Notes: generated by a model not told the origin, from the letters alone. DNA of 64,000 nucleotides from Chloroflexota bacterium (GCA_026004015.1 BPIH01000003.1:62001-126000); one strand, 5' to 3'. Positions 21,757-31,153 are shown, counted from the stretch's first letter. Numbers and translations are program-made.

Positions 21757-22690
21757 TCGAGGCGGCGAAGATCTATGTCTTCCGAACGGCCCGCCTCGAG
21801 CTCCTGCTCGCTGTGGTCGCGGTCGGGGCACTCACCGCGGCACAAGCTTGGACGGCCCTCCAGGTGGTCGGCGTCGCGCTGGATCCGGGTGTCTCCTCCA
21901 GGTCACCCAAGCCTGCGACCCGAACCTCGTCGTCCAGTACAGCTCGGCCTTCGTGAACGGCCCCATCATCCAGGCGGCCGGGCTCGGCGTCGCCGTCGGC
22001 GTGGGAACCCTCCTCGGAACGATGGCCGTCGCGAGTGAGCTGGAGTCGGGCACCGTTCAGACGGCGTGGTGGCTCGACCCGAAACGGAGCCGCTGGCTCA
22101 GGTCGCGGTTGGTCGCCTTCGGCACCGCCACCCTCGTCCTCCTCCTGGTGCTCGCCGCTACCTCACACTGGTTCGAGGCGCTCCGGCGCCCGATGTTCGA
22201 CCCCGGCGCGAGCTTCCAGGCCTACCGCTTCCGAGGGCCGGCTCTCCTCGGCGCCGGGCTCGCCGCCTTCGCGGTCGGATCCTTCGTCGGCGCCGTCGTG
22301 GGACGGACGCTGCCGTCGATGGTCATCGCCGTCGTTGTAGCGCTCGGCCTCCTCGGAGTGAGTCATGCGGTCGTCTTTCCGAACCTGGCGGAGATCGTCC
22401 CCCTCCTCTCGAGCGCCGCCGACACCCCCGACGCGATCGTTGCGAGTCGCTATCTCGATGCGTCGGGTTCGGTTCTCACGCTCGACATGGTCAAGGCCCG
22501 CTCGCCCTTCGACACCTCGAAGCAAGACTTCTGGGACTGGGCCAGCACGACCTTCCGGGAGGTTGCCGCTGGGTACGAGGGGCGTTCCTATTGGACCGTG
22601 GCACTCCGCGAGTTCGCCCTCTGGCTCGCCACCGCCGCGGCTCTCATCGGGGCCACGTGGAGCGTGGTGAGGCGTCGGCGCCCGACGTAG
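21753..22690 (+). CDS. ABC-2-type permease of the crystallin locus, one frameshift
   Basis: This is the membrane partner of the preceding ATPase. The N-terminus ([20 protein letters not shown] with a first helix) is read in one frame to LDPG, and from there CLLQVTQACDPNLVVQYSS onward in another. A single G missing from a GGGG run near 21890 explains the break. The corrected 312-aa product has about six hydrophobic segments in the ABC-2 pattern, including IIQAAGLGVAVGVGTLLGTMAV, ATLVLLLVLAATS, LLGAGLAAFAVGSFVGAVVG and VIAVVVALGLLGVSHAVVF, and a long extracytoplasmic loop before the last helix. The substrate is unknown; the crystallin-like protein has its own signal peptide, so it need not be the cargo. 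Confidence 0.8.
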
Positions 22691-22807
22691 CGATCCTTCG
22701 CGACGCCACGAGCACGCCCGAGGCTCTGCTCACGTCCGGCGCGCTGCCCGCGGTGCCGTATCTCCTCAGGGGAGCCGCGGCGGGACGGACGCGGTACGAA
22801 GGACTGG

Positions 22808-22881
22808 TGGGCGATACTGGACTCGAACCAGTGACCTCGCGGATGTGAACCGCGCGCTCTGACCAGCTGAGCTAATCGCCC
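22808..22881 (-). tRNA. tRNA-Val (anticodon CAC)
   Basis: A 74-nt cloverleaf on the minus strand has the acceptor stem GGGCGAT/ATCGCCC, D arm GCTC-AGCTGGTCA-GAGC, anticodon stem-loop CGCGG-TTCACAT-CCGCG and T arm ACTGG-TTCGAGT-CCAGT, with discriminator A. The anticodon CAC reads GUG valine codons. CCA is not encoded (the DNA continues with CC then A, C). Confidence 0.95.
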
Positions 22882-22952
22882 ACGCGGTCGGCCCCGGCGC
22901 TGCGGGGTCGGACGGCGACGATGATAGCGCCTCGGAGATCCCGACCCCGAGC

Positions 22953-23198
22953 TCAGAGGGCGAGGCCCGGAAAGCGCGCCGCCAGCTCCTCGGGCCGGAT
23001 CCCTTCGACGGCGACGAGCTTCCGTCGGCCCGTCGCTCCGGCGACGAGGCGGACGGCGCGGCGGGGCAGGCCGAGCTCGGCGGCGAGGAGCCGGAGGAGC
23101 GCCTCGTTCGCCGCCCCGCCGGTCGGGGCCGCCGTGACCCGGACCCGGAGGGCACCCTCGACCACCCCCTCGATCCCATCGACCGCCGAGCGCGGCAC
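22953..23198 (-). CDS. DUF167/YggU family protein
   Basis: This is a small conserved protein of the YggU (UPF0235) family with no established activity. The 81-aa product from GTG 23198 shows the family core: LRVRVTAAPTGGAANEALLRLLAAELGLP, then VRLVAGATGRRKLVAVEG. The N-terminal strand of the domain (FEVRVVPR) lies just upstream in frame without ATG/GTG/TTG, so a CTG at 23237 overlapping the yggT stop may be the true start. It sits directly after yggT, a common pairing in the ylm region next to ftsZ. Confidence 0.85.
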   Translation of the reverse strand: MPRSAVDGIEGVVEGALRVRVTAAPTGGAANEALLRLLAAELGLPRRAVRLVAGATGRRKLVAVEGIRPEELAARFPGLAL

Positions 23199-23233
23199 GA
23201 CGCGGACCTCGAAGCGGACCCCCGTCGGCCGGC

Positions 23234-23482
23234 TCAGAAGCGCACCACCCGGAGGATGACGCCGAGGATGAGCATGAGGATGAGCGGCGAGAAATCGATC
23301 ATCCCCGTCGGCGGCAGCATCCGGCGGATCGGGGCGAGGAACGGTTCCGTCGTCTGGATGAGGAAGGCCGAGAGGGCGTTCCGACCGAGGGGATCGACCC
23401 AGGAGACGATGACCCGGCCGAGGACGAGGAGCCAGAGGACGAAGACGAGGAGCGAGACGAAGTTCGCGAGGAAGGCAGCCAC
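23234..23482 (-). CDS. YggT family membrane protein
   Basis: This 82-aa integral membrane protein has two hydrophobic hairpin segments ([21 protein letters not shown] near the N-terminus and [15 protein letters not shown] at the C-terminus) and the family motif [22 protein letters not shown]. YggT proteins occur beside ftsZ in many bacteria, including Gram-positives and cyanobacteria, where they are linked to division or osmotic tolerance. Here it lies between yggS and yggU in that conserved order. The sepF gene usually found in this position is absent. Confidence 0.92.
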   Translation of the reverse strand: MAAFLANFVSLLVFVLWLLVLGRVIVSWVDPLGRNALSAFLIQTTEPFLAPIRRMLPPTGMIDFSPLILMLILGVILRVVRF

Positions 23483-23528
23483 CCTTCGAGTCTAGCAGCG
23501 CCGCTCGGCGACGCGGCCGCCCGACCCG

Positions 23529-24291
23529 CTACCCCGCCGGCCGCTCGCCGAAGATCGCCCGCCCGATCCGGACGATGGTCGCCCCCTCCTCGACGGCGAC
23601 CTCGAAGTCGTCGGTCATCCCCATCGAGAGCTCCGGCCCCAGCGGCAGCCCGCTCCGACGGAGCCGCTCGCCGAGGCGCCGCAGGGCCCGGAAGGTCGGT
23701 CGGGCGGCCTCGGGCTCGGCGACGAGCCGACCGATCGTCATGAGGCCCCGGACCTCGAGGCGAGTCAGCTCGCCGATCCGCTCGAGGGCCCAGGCGACGG
23801 CCTCCGGATCGAGCCCCGCCTTCGCCGGGTCGCGGTCGACGTTGACCTGGAGGAGGACGGGGAAGCGGGTGCCCGGCCGCAGCTCGCCGACGATCCGGTC
23901 GAGCCGGACGGCGAGGTCGACCGAATCGACGGTCTCGATGGCGTCGAAGAGCTCGACGGCCCGGCGAGCCTTGTTCGACTGGAGGGGACCGACGAGGTGC
24001 CAGCGGGCGCCGGGGACCTCGGGGACCTTCGCCGCCGCCTCCTGGACCCGGTTCTCCCCGAGGAGGTCGAGCCCGGCGGCGACGGCCGCCCGGAGCCGCT
24101 CGGCCGGCACGGTCTTGCTCACCGCGACGAGGGCGACCTCGCCCGGATCCCGGCCGACCCGCCGGCAGGCGGCGGCGATCCGCTCGAGGACCCGCTCCGG
24201 GCCGCTCCGGAGCCGCTCGACCTCGGCGGGATCGAGGCCCGGGTCGAGGAGCGACCGAGGTCGGAGCGTCGGGCTCGAGTCGGGTCGCCAT
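23529..24291 (-). CDS. YggS/PLPBP family pyridoxal-phosphate homeostasis protein, N-terminal frameshift likely
   Basis: This is a PLP-binding protein thought to keep free vitamin B6 and amino-acid pools in balance. The track ORF begins at GTG 24122, but that puts the PLP lysine (VAVSKTVP) at residue 3, whereas it is near residue 36 in the family. The missing helix ([36 protein letters not shown] in outline) is present upstream in the same frame but lacks a start codon. An ATG at 24291 lies in another frame, so one indel near 24250 is likely. The rest is normal: [30 protein letters not shown] and [23 protein letters not shown]. Confidence 0.88.
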
Positions 24292-24347
24292 CGTTCCTGC
24301 CGCCGATCGGATCGGGTCGAACGGTCCGCGATCGCGACCGGTCGCCG

Positions 24348-25547
24348 TTACCGCCGCCGGAGGAAGCTCGGGATCTCGAGGTCGTCGGCGTCGTAGGCGC
24401 GCCGGACGCTCGGGCTCGGCTCGGCGGTCCGGTCGACCCGGATCGAGGCCGCCGAGCGATCGTCGGTCGCCGGGCGCTCCGCCTCGGCGGCCTGCCGCTG
24501 GCGCTCGAGCTCGGTCAGGAAGTCGCGCTCCCGGACGGGCCGCGCCGTCGGCTCGCTCGCCAAAAGCTGCTCGGCCCGGTAGCCGGCCTGGCGCGGTCGG
24601 CCGTCGAAGCCGGTGGCGATGACCGTGATCTGGACCTCGTCGCCGAGCCGCTCGTTGAAGCTCGCCCCGAAGATGATGTTCGCCTCCGGATCGGCGGCGG
24701 CCCGGATCTCCTCGGCCGCCTCGGTGACCTCCCAGAGGGAGAGGTTTGACGAGCCGGTGATGTTGAAGAGGATCCCCTGGGCGCCGGTGATGTTGACCTC
24801 GAGGAGGGGGCTGGCGATGGCCTGGCGGGCGGCTTCCACGGCCCGGTTCTCGCCGCTCGCGCGGCCGATCCCCATGAGGGCCGACCCGGCGTCCTTCATG
24901 ATCGCCCGGACGTCGGCGAAGTCGAGGTTGATGAGCCCCGGGACCGTGATGATGTCGCTGATCCCCTGGACGCCCTGGCGGAGGACGTCGTCGACGATCT
25001 TGAAGGCGTCGAGGACGCTCGTGTTCTTCTGGACGACGTCCCGAAGGCGGTCGTTCGGGATCGTGATGAGGGTGTCGACCTTCGCCTTCAGCTCCTCGGC
25101 CGCCCGCTCGGCGACGAGCTTGCGACGGTTGCCCTCGAAGCTGAACGGCTTCGTCACGACGCCGATGGTGAGGGCTCCCAGCTCCTTGGCGATCTCGGCC
25201 ACGACCGGGGCCGCCCCGGAGCCGGTCCCGCCGCCGAGCCCGGCGGTGATGAAGACCATGTCCGAATCGCGGAGCGCCTCGGCGATCTTCTCGGAATCCT
25301 CCTCGGCCGCCCGCTGGCCGATCGAGGCGTCGCCGCCGGCCCCGAGGCCGCGGGTGATCTTGTCGCCGATCCGGATCTTGTGGGGGGCGTCGGACTGGAG
25401 GAGCGCCTGGGCATCGGTGTTGCAGGCGATGAACTCGACGCCCATCATCTCGGCCCGGATCATCCGGTTGACGGCGTTGCTCCCGCCGCCACCGACGCCG
25501 ATGACGCGGATCAGCGCGAAGTTCTCGGAATCGGATCGCAGCGGCAT
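24348..25547 (-). CDS. ftsZ: Cell division protein FtsZ
   Basis: This is the tubulin-like GTPase that forms the division ring. The 399-aa product is intact. It has the N-terminal [14 protein letters not shown] nucleotide motif, the tubulin signature [16 protein letters not shown], the T7 loop with [13 protein letters not shown], and a 70-residue variable linker. It ends in [12 protein letters not shown], the FtsA-binding tail. A GGAGGAGAGGCG ribosome site precedes the ATG. Unlike most genes of the cluster it has a 200-bp leader after yjbQ with a TATACT element, so it may have a promoter of its own. yggS-yggT-yggU follow. Confidence 0.98.
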   Translation of the reverse strand: MPLRSDSENFALIRVIGVGGGGSNAVNRMIRAEMMGVEFIACNTDAQALLQSDAPHKIRIGDKITRGLGAGGDASIGQRAAEEDSEKIAEALRDSDMVFITAGLGGGTGSGAAPVVAEIAKELGALTIGVVTKPFSFEGNRRKLVAERAAEELKAKVDTLITIPNDRLRDVVQKNTSVLDAFKIVDDVLRQGVQGISDIITVPGLINLDFADVRAIMKDAGSALMGIGRASGENRAVEAARQAIASPLLEVNITGAQGILFNITGSSNLSLWEVTEAAEEIRAAADPEANIIFGASFNERLGDEVQITVIATGFDGRPRQAGYRAEQLLASEPTARPVRERDFLTELERQRQAAEAERPATDDRSAASIRVDRTAEPSPSVRRAYDADDLEIPSFLRRR

Positions 25548-25651
25548 CGCCTCTCCTCCGGGCTGGCGGTGAGCGGTCTGGTTCGGTTCGTCGCGAGCGC
25601 CTCCCGGGGCTGCTCCGAGCTCCGGGCGGCGTTCGTCCGGGGCTGGGGGTC

Positions 25652-25657
25652 AGTATA
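25652..25657 (-). promoter_or_regulatory. Possible ftsZ -10 element (TATACT)
   Basis: TATACT lies on the minus strand about 105 bp before the ftsZ ATG, in an otherwise gene-free 200 bp. No good -35 is seen 15-19 bp upstream, so this is a weak call. Confidence 0.35.
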
Positions 25658-25750
25658 GCCAGGCCCGCCACCGCGCGGCACGGCGAAGTGGGCACGCTGG
25701 AGTCGGGGATCAGGCCGCGCGGCGCCGGCCGACACCTTGGGTGACGCCGC

Positions 25751-26164
25751 TCAGCCGGCGACGAAGGTGAGGCGGACCCGGCGGGTCGGGTTGTCGGGGT
25801 TCGGATCGAGGAGGCAGATCGACTGCCAGGTCCCGAGGGCGAGCCGCCCGCCGACGATGGGGATGGAGAGGGACGGTGGGGCGAGGAGCGGGAGAACGTG
25901 GTCGGCGCCGTGGCCCGGTGAGCCGTGTCGGTGGCGCCAGCGGTCGTCGCGGGGCAGGAGCCGATCGAGGGCGACCATGACGTCCTCCTCGGAACCCGCG
26001 CCCAGCTCGACGACGACGAGGCCGGCCGTGGCGTGGGGGAGCCAGACGTTGAGGAGCCCGTCCCGGCCGGCGGCGACCTCGGCGACGAAGCGGGCGCAGC
26101 GGTCGGTGAGGTCGACGAGGCCGCGGCGGCGGCCGGTCTCGAGGCTGAACTCGGTGGACGGCAT
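25751..26164 (-). CDS. YjbQ family (UPF0047) protein
   Basis: This is a small metal-coordinating enzyme-like fold, annotated in relatives as a secondary thiamine-phosphate synthase; the physiological role is unclear. I start at the second ATG (26164), which has GGAGCACC upstream and gives 137 aa; the track start is nine codons earlier. Family motifs are complete: LLNVWLPHATAGLVVVE near residue 40, HRHGSPGHGADHVLPLL with the conserved His residues, and RLALGTWQSICLLDPN. It sits between ftsA and ftsZ, an unusual place. Confidence 0.88.
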   Translation of the reverse strand: MPSTEFSLETGRRRGLVDLTDRCARFVAEVAAGRDGLLNVWLPHATAGLVVVELGAGSEEDVMVALDRLLPRDDRWRHRHGSPGHGADHVLPLLAPPSLSIPIVGGRLALGTWQSICLLDPNPDNPTRRVRLTFVAG

Positions 26165-26227
26165 CGGTTCGGTGCTCCGATCGCTCGGCAACGGCAGGGA
26201 TGCGGGAAGGAGGCTACGGGAAGCGGG

Positions 26228-27460
26228 CTACGGGAAGATGCTCCGGAGGGCCTCCCGGAGGCGGGCGAAGAGGCCGAGGGCGGGGGTCGACTCGAAGCGG
26301 AGCGACTCGCCTGCGCCGAGGCCGCCGGCGCCCCAGAGGAGGAGGCCGATGCTCGTCGCGTAGGCCGGGGTGAGGAGGGTGTCGACGAGTCCGCCGATCC
26401 CGGACGGGGCGGCGATCCGGACCGGGAGGCCGAGGACCTCCCGGCCGAGCTGGCCCGCTCCGGCGAGCTGGGCCGCACCGCCGGTCAGGACGACCCCGGC
26501 CGGCAGGAGCCCCGGCCCGGCCGAGGCGAGCTCGTCCCGGAGGAGCTCGAAGGTCTCCCGCATCCGGGCCTCGATGACCTCCGAGAGCTCGCGGCGGCTC
26601 ACCGTCCGACCGGCCTCGTCCCCCAGGACAGCGACGCTGATCGCCTCGTCGTCGTCGACGGCGGCGAGATCGCACGTCCCGTGGCGGATCTTCAGCTCCT
26701 CGGCCGCCTGGAGGCTCGTCTTGAGGACGGCGGCGATGTCGTTGGTGACGTTGATCCCGCCGACGGGGAGGACGGCGGTGTGGAAGGGCGCCCCCTCCCG
26801 GAAGAGGGCGAGGTCGATGGTGCCGGCCCCGATGTCGGCGACGGCGACCCCGAGGTCCTTCTCGGTCTCGGTGAGGACGGCTTCGGCCGCGGCGAGGCCG
26901 CTGACGACGAGCTCGTCGATCTTCACCCCGGCCGCGGCGACGCACTTCGAGAGGTTCTGGACGGCCGTCGCCGAGGCGGTCACGATGTGCGTTTCGACCT
27001 CGAGCCGGAGGGCGCTCATGCCGAGGGGGTCCTTCACCCCCTCCTGGCCGTCGACGATGAAGCCCCGCCGTTCGACGTGGAGGACCTCCCGGTTCGAGGG
27101 GATGGAGACGGCCCGGGCGACCTCGATGGCCCGGTTGACGTCCTCCCGGGTCACCTCCCGGTGGTGGGCGGTGACGGCGACCTGGCCGGTGGAGTTGAGG
27201 CTCTCGATGTGCCCGCCGCCGACGGACACGAAGGCGCGATCGATCTTCCAGCCCGAGAGGCGCTCGGCCCGCTCGACGGCGTCGGCGATGGAGCGGACGG
27301 TCTGGTCGATGTTGACGACGACCCCCTTCCGGAGGCCGGAGGCCGGGACGGTGCCGTGGCCCATGATCGTCAGCCGACCGTCTCGGCTGACCTCGCCGAT
27401 GAGGGCGCAGACCTTCGAGGTCCCAACGTCGATGGCGACCAGGACGGCTTCTCGTTCCAA
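26228..27460 (-). CDS. ftsA: Cell division protein FtsA
   Basis: This is an actin-like ATPase that tethers FtsZ to the membrane. The 410-aa product starts at TTG 27460 with GAGGAG upstream. The phosphate-1 motif is VAIDVGTSKVCALIGEV, the SHS2/1C insert spans about residues 85-165, and the phosphate-2 motif is VADIGAGTIDLALF. The adenosine motif region is GVVLTGGAAQLAGAGQLG. The C-terminus (FARLREALRSIF) is an amphipathic helix, the expected membrane anchor. The small basic protein gene is 42 bp upstream. Confidence 0.97.
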   Translation of the reverse strand: MEREAVLVAIDVGTSKVCALIGEVSRDGRLTIMGHGTVPASGLRKGVVVNIDQTVRSIADAVERAERLSGWKIDRAFVSVGGGHIESLNSTGQVAVTAHHREVTREDVNRAIEVARAVSIPSNREVLHVERRGFIVDGQEGVKDPLGMSALRLEVETHIVTASATAVQNLSKCVAAAGVKIDELVVSGLAAAEAVLTETEKDLGVAVADIGAGTIDLALFREGAPFHTAVLPVGGINVTNDIAAVLKTSLQAAEELKIRHGTCDLAAVDDDEAISVAVLGDEAGRTVSRRELSEVIEARMRETFELLRDELASAGPGLLPAGVVLTGGAAQLAGAGQLGREVLGLPVRIAAPSGIGGLVDTLLTPAYATSIGLLLWGAGGLGAGESLRFESTPALGLFARLREALRSIFP

Positions 27461-27502
27461 CGTACTCCTCGTCTCCGCTACGTCCGGCTGATCGACCGCC
27501 GG

Positions 27503-27826
27503 CTACAGGAAGTGTCGCCGAATGAGGGCGACGTTGTTGAAGATTCGGAACCCGAAGCTGATGAGGGCGACGAGATAGAGGTCGAGGCTGAGGCGGTCGC
27601 CGATGAAGGTCAGGGCGACGGCGACGAGGGCGTTCACGACGAAGCCGCTGACGAAGATTCGGTTGTCGTAGACCCCGTCGAGCTCGGCCCGGACCGCCCC
27701 CAGGACCGAATCGAGTGCGGCGAGGATCGCGACGGCCGAGTAGCGACTCAGCTCGAACCCGACGGTGACGTTGAGGAGCAGGCCGGCCAGGACGCCGAGC
27801 AGGAGCCCCGCGAGTGGGAGGAACAC
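27503..27826 (-). CDS. sbp: Small basic protein (Sbp, DUF1290 family)
   Basis: This 107-aa integral membrane protein is found next to ftsA/ftsQ in Gram-positive and Chloroflexota division clusters; its function is not established. The start is the GTG at 27826, inside a much longer track ORF; a GAGGGC purine run precedes it. Three hydrophobic stretches are seen (LPLAGLLLGVLAGLLLNVTVG, IFVSGFVVNALVAVALTFIG, LYLVALISFGFRIFNNVALI). LSRYSAVAILAALDSVLGAVRA is the conserved middle of the family. Confidence 0.88.
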   Translation of the reverse strand: MFLPLAGLLLGVLAGLLLNVTVGFELSRYSAVAILAALDSVLGAVRAELDGVYDNRIFVSGFVVNALVAVALTFIGDRLSLDLYLVALISFGFRIFNNVALIRRHFL

Positions 27827-27972
27827 GGTAGCGACGCCCTCGATCCGGTGGATTTCCCAAAGGCTACCCGACGCCGACGGGCCCGAGCAAGCCGGATCGG
27901 TCGACGGCACGCCCCGGACGCGGGGCGGCCGGCTGGCGGCGGGGAGGCCGACCAGCCCGGGGTCCGGCGCGG

Positions 27973-28887
27973 TCACGGCGCCCCCCTCCCCTCCTCCGGC
28001 GACGGGCTCGGCCGGGGAACGAAGGTCCCGTCGGTCTCGGAGGCGAGGACGACCCGGGCGACGGTCGGCTCGCGGTCGCGGAGGAGGCTGCGGAGGAGGC
28101 GGACCTGGCCGGGGATCATCGTCGTCGGCCGGAGGGTCGGCGTGTAGAAGCCGAAGACGGCCGTCCAGGCGGGCGCGCCGCTCGTCGTTCCGTCCGTGTC
28201 GGCCCCGGTCCTCGCCTGGAGGGGCCGGAGCGTCCAGCCGTCGGCGTCGTCGACGGCGACGAGGAGGCCCGGCGCCGCCGAGCCGACGTCGACGGGTCGG
28301 AGGGAGCCGAGCCGCCGAGCCGCGTCGAGGTCGACGCCCGAGAGGGTCCCGCCGAGCCGCAGTCCGGCGCTCCCGGCTCGCCGGTCGTCGACGAGGGGCA
28401 CGGCCGACCCGCCGGCCGGGGCCACCGCCGCCCCCGCCCCCGGGTCGGCGATCCGGGCGAGGAGGACGCCGTCCGCGTCGACGAGGTACGTCGCCCCGGC
28501 CGTCCGCCAGGCCAGGATCGGACGCCGCTCGACGAGGTCGACGACGACGGTGTCGGGGAGGCGGACGACGACGGCGACCCGCTCGACGGCCGGCAGCGCG
28601 GCGAGCCGCGCCTCGAGGCGATCGACGGCGAGGCCGAAGACGCTCTCCCCCCGCTGGAGGCCGAGGGCCGTCTCGATGTCGGCGCGGCTCGTGAAGCGGG
28701 CGCCGTCGACGACGAGCCGCTCGAAGCCGAAGATCGGCGAGGCGACGAGGCCGTAGAGGACGGCCCCCGACCCGAGGGCGACGAGGGCGGCCGCCGCCCG
28801 GACCGGCGAGGGGCGGGCGCTCCGGCGCCGGATCGGCCGGACGGAGCGGGCCTGGCGGAGGCGGGCGACCGCGGGGCGCCGGGTCAT
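27973..28887 (-). CDS. ftsQ: Cell division protein FtsQ (POTRA domain)
   Basis: This is a bitopic divisome protein linking early and late components. From ATG 28887 the product is 304 aa: a basic cytoplasmic tail, one membrane helix (AAALVALGSGAVLYGLVAS), then a POTRA domain (GFERLVVDGARFTSRADIETALGL to VRLPDTVVVDLVERRPILAWR) and a beta domain with a Pro-rich tail. The track ORF runs on upstream into Ddl with no stop. However, the ATG is followed by A, giving an ATGA whose TGA would end Ddl in another frame, the junction style used throughout this operon. I therefore call two genes. Confidence 0.92.
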   Translation of the reverse strand: MTRRPAVARLRQARSVRPIRRRSARPSPVRAAAALVALGSGAVLYGLVASPIFGFERLVVDGARFTSRADIETALGLQRGESVFGLAVDRLEARLAALPAVERVAVVVRLPDTVVVDLVERRPILAWRTAGATYLVDADGVLLARIADPGAGAAVAPAGGSAVPLVDDRRAGSAGLRLGGTLSGVDLDAARRLGSLRPVDVGSAAPGLLVAVDDADGWTLRPLQARTGADTDGTTSGAPAWTAVFGFYTPTLRPTTMIPGQVRLLRSLLRDREPTVARVVLASETDGTFVPRPSPSPEEGRGAP

Positions 28888-30044
28888 CGGACCCCTCGGG
28901 GCAGGTCGGCCGGGCGGAGGGGGCGGCCGGGCGCGTTCGGCAGCCCGCTCGACGGCGAGCTCGACGATCCGCTCGCAGACGGACCGGAAGTCGTAGCCGC
29001 CGGTAGCCGCCATGGCCGGGAAGAGGCTGATCGGGGTGAAGCCCGGGATCGTGTTGATTTCGGAGACGAAGACCGCTTCGCCGACGGCGAGGAAATCGAC
29101 CCGGGCGAAGCCGGCCGCGCCGACGGCCGCGTACGTCGCCTTCGCCAGCTCGCGGAGGCGGGCCGCCGTCGCCTCGGGCAGCTCGGCCCGCGGCGTCGTC
29201 TTCGAGAGCCCCGGCGTGTACTTCGCCTCGTAGTCGTAGAACTCGCGGCCCGGCCAGACCTCGCCGGGGCCGTAGGCCTCGAGGCGGCTCGGCTCGTTGC
29301 CGATGACGGCGACCTCGAGCTCCCGGGCGCCGGCGAGGTAGCGCTCGACGAGGGCCCGCTCGTCGAAGCGGAAGGCGAGCTCGAGGGCAGCTCCGCGCTC
29401 GGCCGGCCCGTGGGCGAGGGTCATGCCGACCGAGCTGCCGAGGGCCGGCGGGCTTCACCATGAGGCGGGGCTCGCCGTGGGCGGCGGCGAACGCCTCGAG
29501 CTCGGCGAGGACGCGCCGTCGGCTCGGCGAGCCAGCGGCGGCGGGAGACCTCGAGCCAGTCGACGACGGGCAGGCCGGCGCCCCGGACGAGCCGCTTGAA
29601 GCGGGGCTTGTCCATGCCGATGGCCGAGGCCCCGACCCCGGAGCCGGTGTAGACGAGGCCGGCGGCCTCGAGGAGGCCCTGGATGGTCCCGTCCTCGCCG
29701 AAGGGACCGTGGAGGGCGACGAAGACGACCGGCGGGGATGCTCGTCGGGCGAGCCGGTCGACGGCTTCACCGGTCGTCAAGGGCCCCTCGGCCCCGAGCC
29801 CGGCGGGCTCGTCGTAGCGGGCCGGGTCGGGCAGCGCCGCGAGCTCGGCGGTCGGAATCCACCACCAGCGGCGGTCGAGGTCCACGAGGACGAGTTCCAC
29901 CGGCCACCCCCCGTCGGCAAGGGCCCGGGCGATGGCGAGGCCGGAGACGATGGAGACGTCGTGCTCGGCTGACGGCCCGCCGAAGACGACGGCGACGGGG
30001 CCGCTGTCCGGACGGCCGTTCGGGGCTGGAGGCGGAGGGGTCAT
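28884..30044 (-). CDS. ddl: D-alanine--D-alanine ligase, frameshifted
   Basis: This makes the D-Ala-D-Ala dipeptide for the peptidoglycan stem. Pieces in order are VAVVFGGPSAEHDVSIVSG, VVFVALHGPFGEDGTIQGLLE and SGVGASAIGMDKPRFK in the first frame. LAELEAFAAAHGEPRLMVKPA follows in a second frame, and GMTLAHGP through VFVSEINTIPGFTPISLFPA in a third. Two indels near 29450 and 29525 are needed, plus a third in the C-terminal 60 bp if the protein is to stop at the TGA overlapping ftsQ. The start overlaps the murB stop by 4 bp (ATGA). The corrected length is about 385 aa. Confidence 0.87.
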
Positions 30045-31153
30045 CGATCGACCTCCGATGGGCGCTTCGGGAGGGGGCTCGGTGGCGGATCCATGAGGCC
30101 CTCGTCCGGGCCGTCGGGCTCGTCGTCGGCCGGCCAGTCGCCGAGGAAGACGACCTCGTACTCGAGCCGGATCCCGAAGCGCTCCTCGACGGCCGCCCGG
30201 ACCCGCTCGGCGAGGCGGCGGACGTCGGCCGCCCGGGCCCGGCCGTCGGTGACGATGAAGTTCGCGTGCCGCTCCGAGACCCGTGCCCCGCCGACCTGCC
30301 AGCCCTTGCAGCCGGCGGCCTCGACGAGGCGCCCGGCGGCGTCGCCGGGCGGGTTCCGGAAGACGCTGCCCGCCGACGGCAGGCCGAGGGGCTGGTGCTC
30401 GCGCCGCCAGCGGCGGATCTCGTCGAGGCGGGCCCGGATGGCGGCCGGATCGTCGGGCCGGAGCCGGAAGGCGGCGGCGAGGACGACCTCCGTCGGGGCC
30501 GCCGCCCGACCGGGCGGGGTGACGTCGGACGGCCCCGAGGGGACCTTGAGGCGGCTCGTGCGGTAGGCGAGGCCGAGCTCCGAGGGCCCGAGCTGGACCT
30601 CGCGTCCGTCGGCGGTGAGGACCGTCGCCGATTCGAGGACGGCGGCGACGTCGGCGCCGTGGGCCCCCGCGTTCGCCCAGACGGCCCCGCCGACGGTGCC
30701 CGGAATGGCGAGACCGAACTCGAGGCCGGCGAGGCCGGCGGCGCTCGTCTCGGTGGCGGCCCGGGCCATCGGGACGCCCGCCTCGGCGAGGTAGCGCTCG
30801 CCCTCGATCCGGCTCCCCTCGGCCCGGACGGCGATGACGAGGCCCCGGATGCCGGCGTCGGCGACGACGACGTTGCTCCCCCGGCCGAGGAGGACGTGGG
30901 GGATGTCCCGGCTCCGGGCGAAGCGGACGAGGGCCCGGAGCTCGAAGGCGTTCCGGGCGACGACGTAGAGGTCGGCCGGCCCGCCGACCCGGAGCGTCGT
31001 CAGCCGGGCAAGGGGCTGGTTCCGAACGACCTTGACCCCGATCCGCCGGCCGATCTCGGCGGCGACGGCGGCGGGATCGAACCCCGGCGGCGTGGCCGGC
31101 GACCCGGCGCTCGCCCGGGCCGCCGCGGCGTCGTGGTCCTCCACGGCGCTCAT
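30041..31153 (-). CDS. murB: UDP-N-acetylenolpyruvoylglucosamine reductase
   Basis: This is the FAD- and NADPH-dependent enzyme that completes UDP-MurNAc. The ATG at 31153 is chosen, 7 bp after the murG stop; the track start is 37 codons earlier inside murG. The 370-aa product contains GRGSNVVVADAGIRGLVI and IPGTVGGAVWANAGAHGAD in the FAD domain, then SAGSVFRNP with the catalytic Ser, GGARVSERHANFIV and a C-terminal Glu region. There is an approximately 45-residue Ala-rich N-terminal extension and a 30-residue Pro/Asp-rich tail. murC, its usual neighbour, is not between murG and murB here. Confidence 0.95.
   Translation of the reverse strand: MSAVEDHDAAAARASAGSPATPPGFDPAAVAAEIGRRIGVKVVRNQPLARLTTLRVGGPADLYVVARNAFELRALVRFARSRDIPHVLLGRGSNVVVADAGIRGLVIAVRAEGSRIEGERYLAEAGVPMARAATETSAAGLAGLEFGLAIPGTVGGAVWANAGAHGADVAAVLESATVLTADGREVQLGPSELGLAYRTSRLKVPSGPSDVTPPGRAAAPTEVVLAAAFRLRPDDPAAIRARLDEIRRWRREHQPLGLPSAGSVFRNPPGDAAGRLVEAAGCKGWQVGGARVSERHANFIVTDGRARAADVRRLAERVRAAVEERFGIRLEYEVVFLGDWPADDEPDGPDEGLMDPPPSPLPKRPSEVDR

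Noticed and set aside
23299-26478. 1059-aa minus-strand ORF
   Set aside because: Shadow frame of ftsZ, yjbQ and yggS. Only a fragment near 24290 may be the true yggS start.
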